Source: Polaribacter sp. (lineage in GTDB: Bacteria > Bacteroidota > Bacteroidia > Flavobacteriales > Flavobacteriaceae). Taken from it: a stretch of DNA of 6,657 nt. Shown piece after piece: positions 6,602 to 6,657 of this stretch. A program made the translations under genes and the position numbers. The stretch lies in assembly GCA_029245665.1 (NCBI GenBank), contig JAQWOW010000245.1, forward strand, positions 1 through 6,657. Direction: 5' to 3'. The notes under the pieces were generated by a model, which saw only the letters and a program-made list of their open reading frames with translations, did not search any database and was not told where the DNA came from. Position 1 is the stretch's first letter. The number at the start of each line of letters is the position of its first letter.

Positions 6602-6657
6602 ATGCAAGATAACAAGGTTCAAATTTTTGACACAACACTGAGAGATGGTGAACAAGT
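6602..6657 (+). CDS. leuA: 2-isopropylmalate synthase, first 18 codons only
   Basis: The ATG at 6602-6604 begins MQDNKVQIFDTTLRDGEQ and runs off the right edge. FDTTLRDGEQ is the N-terminal signature of the DRE-TIM metallolyase family, where the Arg (14) and Asp (15) of LRDGE are catalytic and metal-binding. LeuA condenses acetyl-CoA with 2-oxoisovalerate to start leucine synthesis. The short N-terminus directly before the signature is as in bacterial LeuA. Citramalate or homocitrate synthase share this motif and cannot be fully excluded from 18 residues; the neighbouring threonine operon makes LeuA (or, less likely, citramalate synthase for isoleucine) sensible. Over 95% of the gene lies outside the window. 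Confidence 0.85.
   Translation, partial: MQDNKVQIFDTTLRDGEQ

Noticed and set aside
1..6657. CRISPR arrays, tRNA or rRNA genes, insertion sequences, phage genes.
   Set aside because: No regular spaced repeats, no tRNA-like cloverleaf, no transposase or integrase motif seen; the window is ordinary core metabolism apart from the leader.

Overview
The window is AT-rich chromosomal DNA that reads like a member of the Bacteroidota, most likely Flavobacteriia. This is inferred from codon and base composition, the absence of Shine-Dalgarno sequences before the genes, close matches to the Bacteroidota -7 promoter element TAnnTTTG, and the style of the ThrA, ThrB, ThrC and LeuA proteins. I cannot name a genus.

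Layout: almost everything is on the minus strand. Reading that strand from right to left there is a 519-residue helical, TPR-like protein of unknown function (4911-6470). Next comes a 323-base gap (4588-4910), then a compact threonine operon: thrA, a fused aspartokinase/homoserine dehydrogenase (2149-4587); thrB, homoserine kinase (1206-2144); and thrC, threonine synthase (1-1196, cut by the left edge). The three thr genes are 4 and 9 bases apart and are surely co-transcribed. On the plus strand, the first 18 codons of leuA (2-isopropylmalate synthase) start at 6602 and run off the right edge, divergent from the 519-residue gene.

Pathway: ThrA performs the first (aspartate to aspartyl phosphate) and third (aspartate semialdehyde to homoserine) steps. 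ThrB phosphorylates homoserine, and ThrC converts O-phosphohomoserine to threonine. Aspartate-semialdehyde dehydrogenase, the second step, is not in the window. Threonine is also the precursor of isoleucine, and LeuA opens the leucine branch, so the locus groups aspartate-family and branched-chain amino acid synthesis.

The most interesting part is the thrA leader. A 14-codon reading frame at 4690-4734 encodes MRTNTYTTTSTFTL, with seven threonines in fourteen residues, 102 bases before thrA. Downstream lies a perfect 7-bp stem-loop (4632-4649), part of which can instead pair with GGGGTT at the leader stop codon. This is the logic of ribosome-mediated attenuation by threonine, but no U-tract follows the stem, so the mode of termination is open. 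A perfect 8-bp inverted repeat sits just before the leader ATG, and an AT-only palindrome overlaps the likely -7 element.
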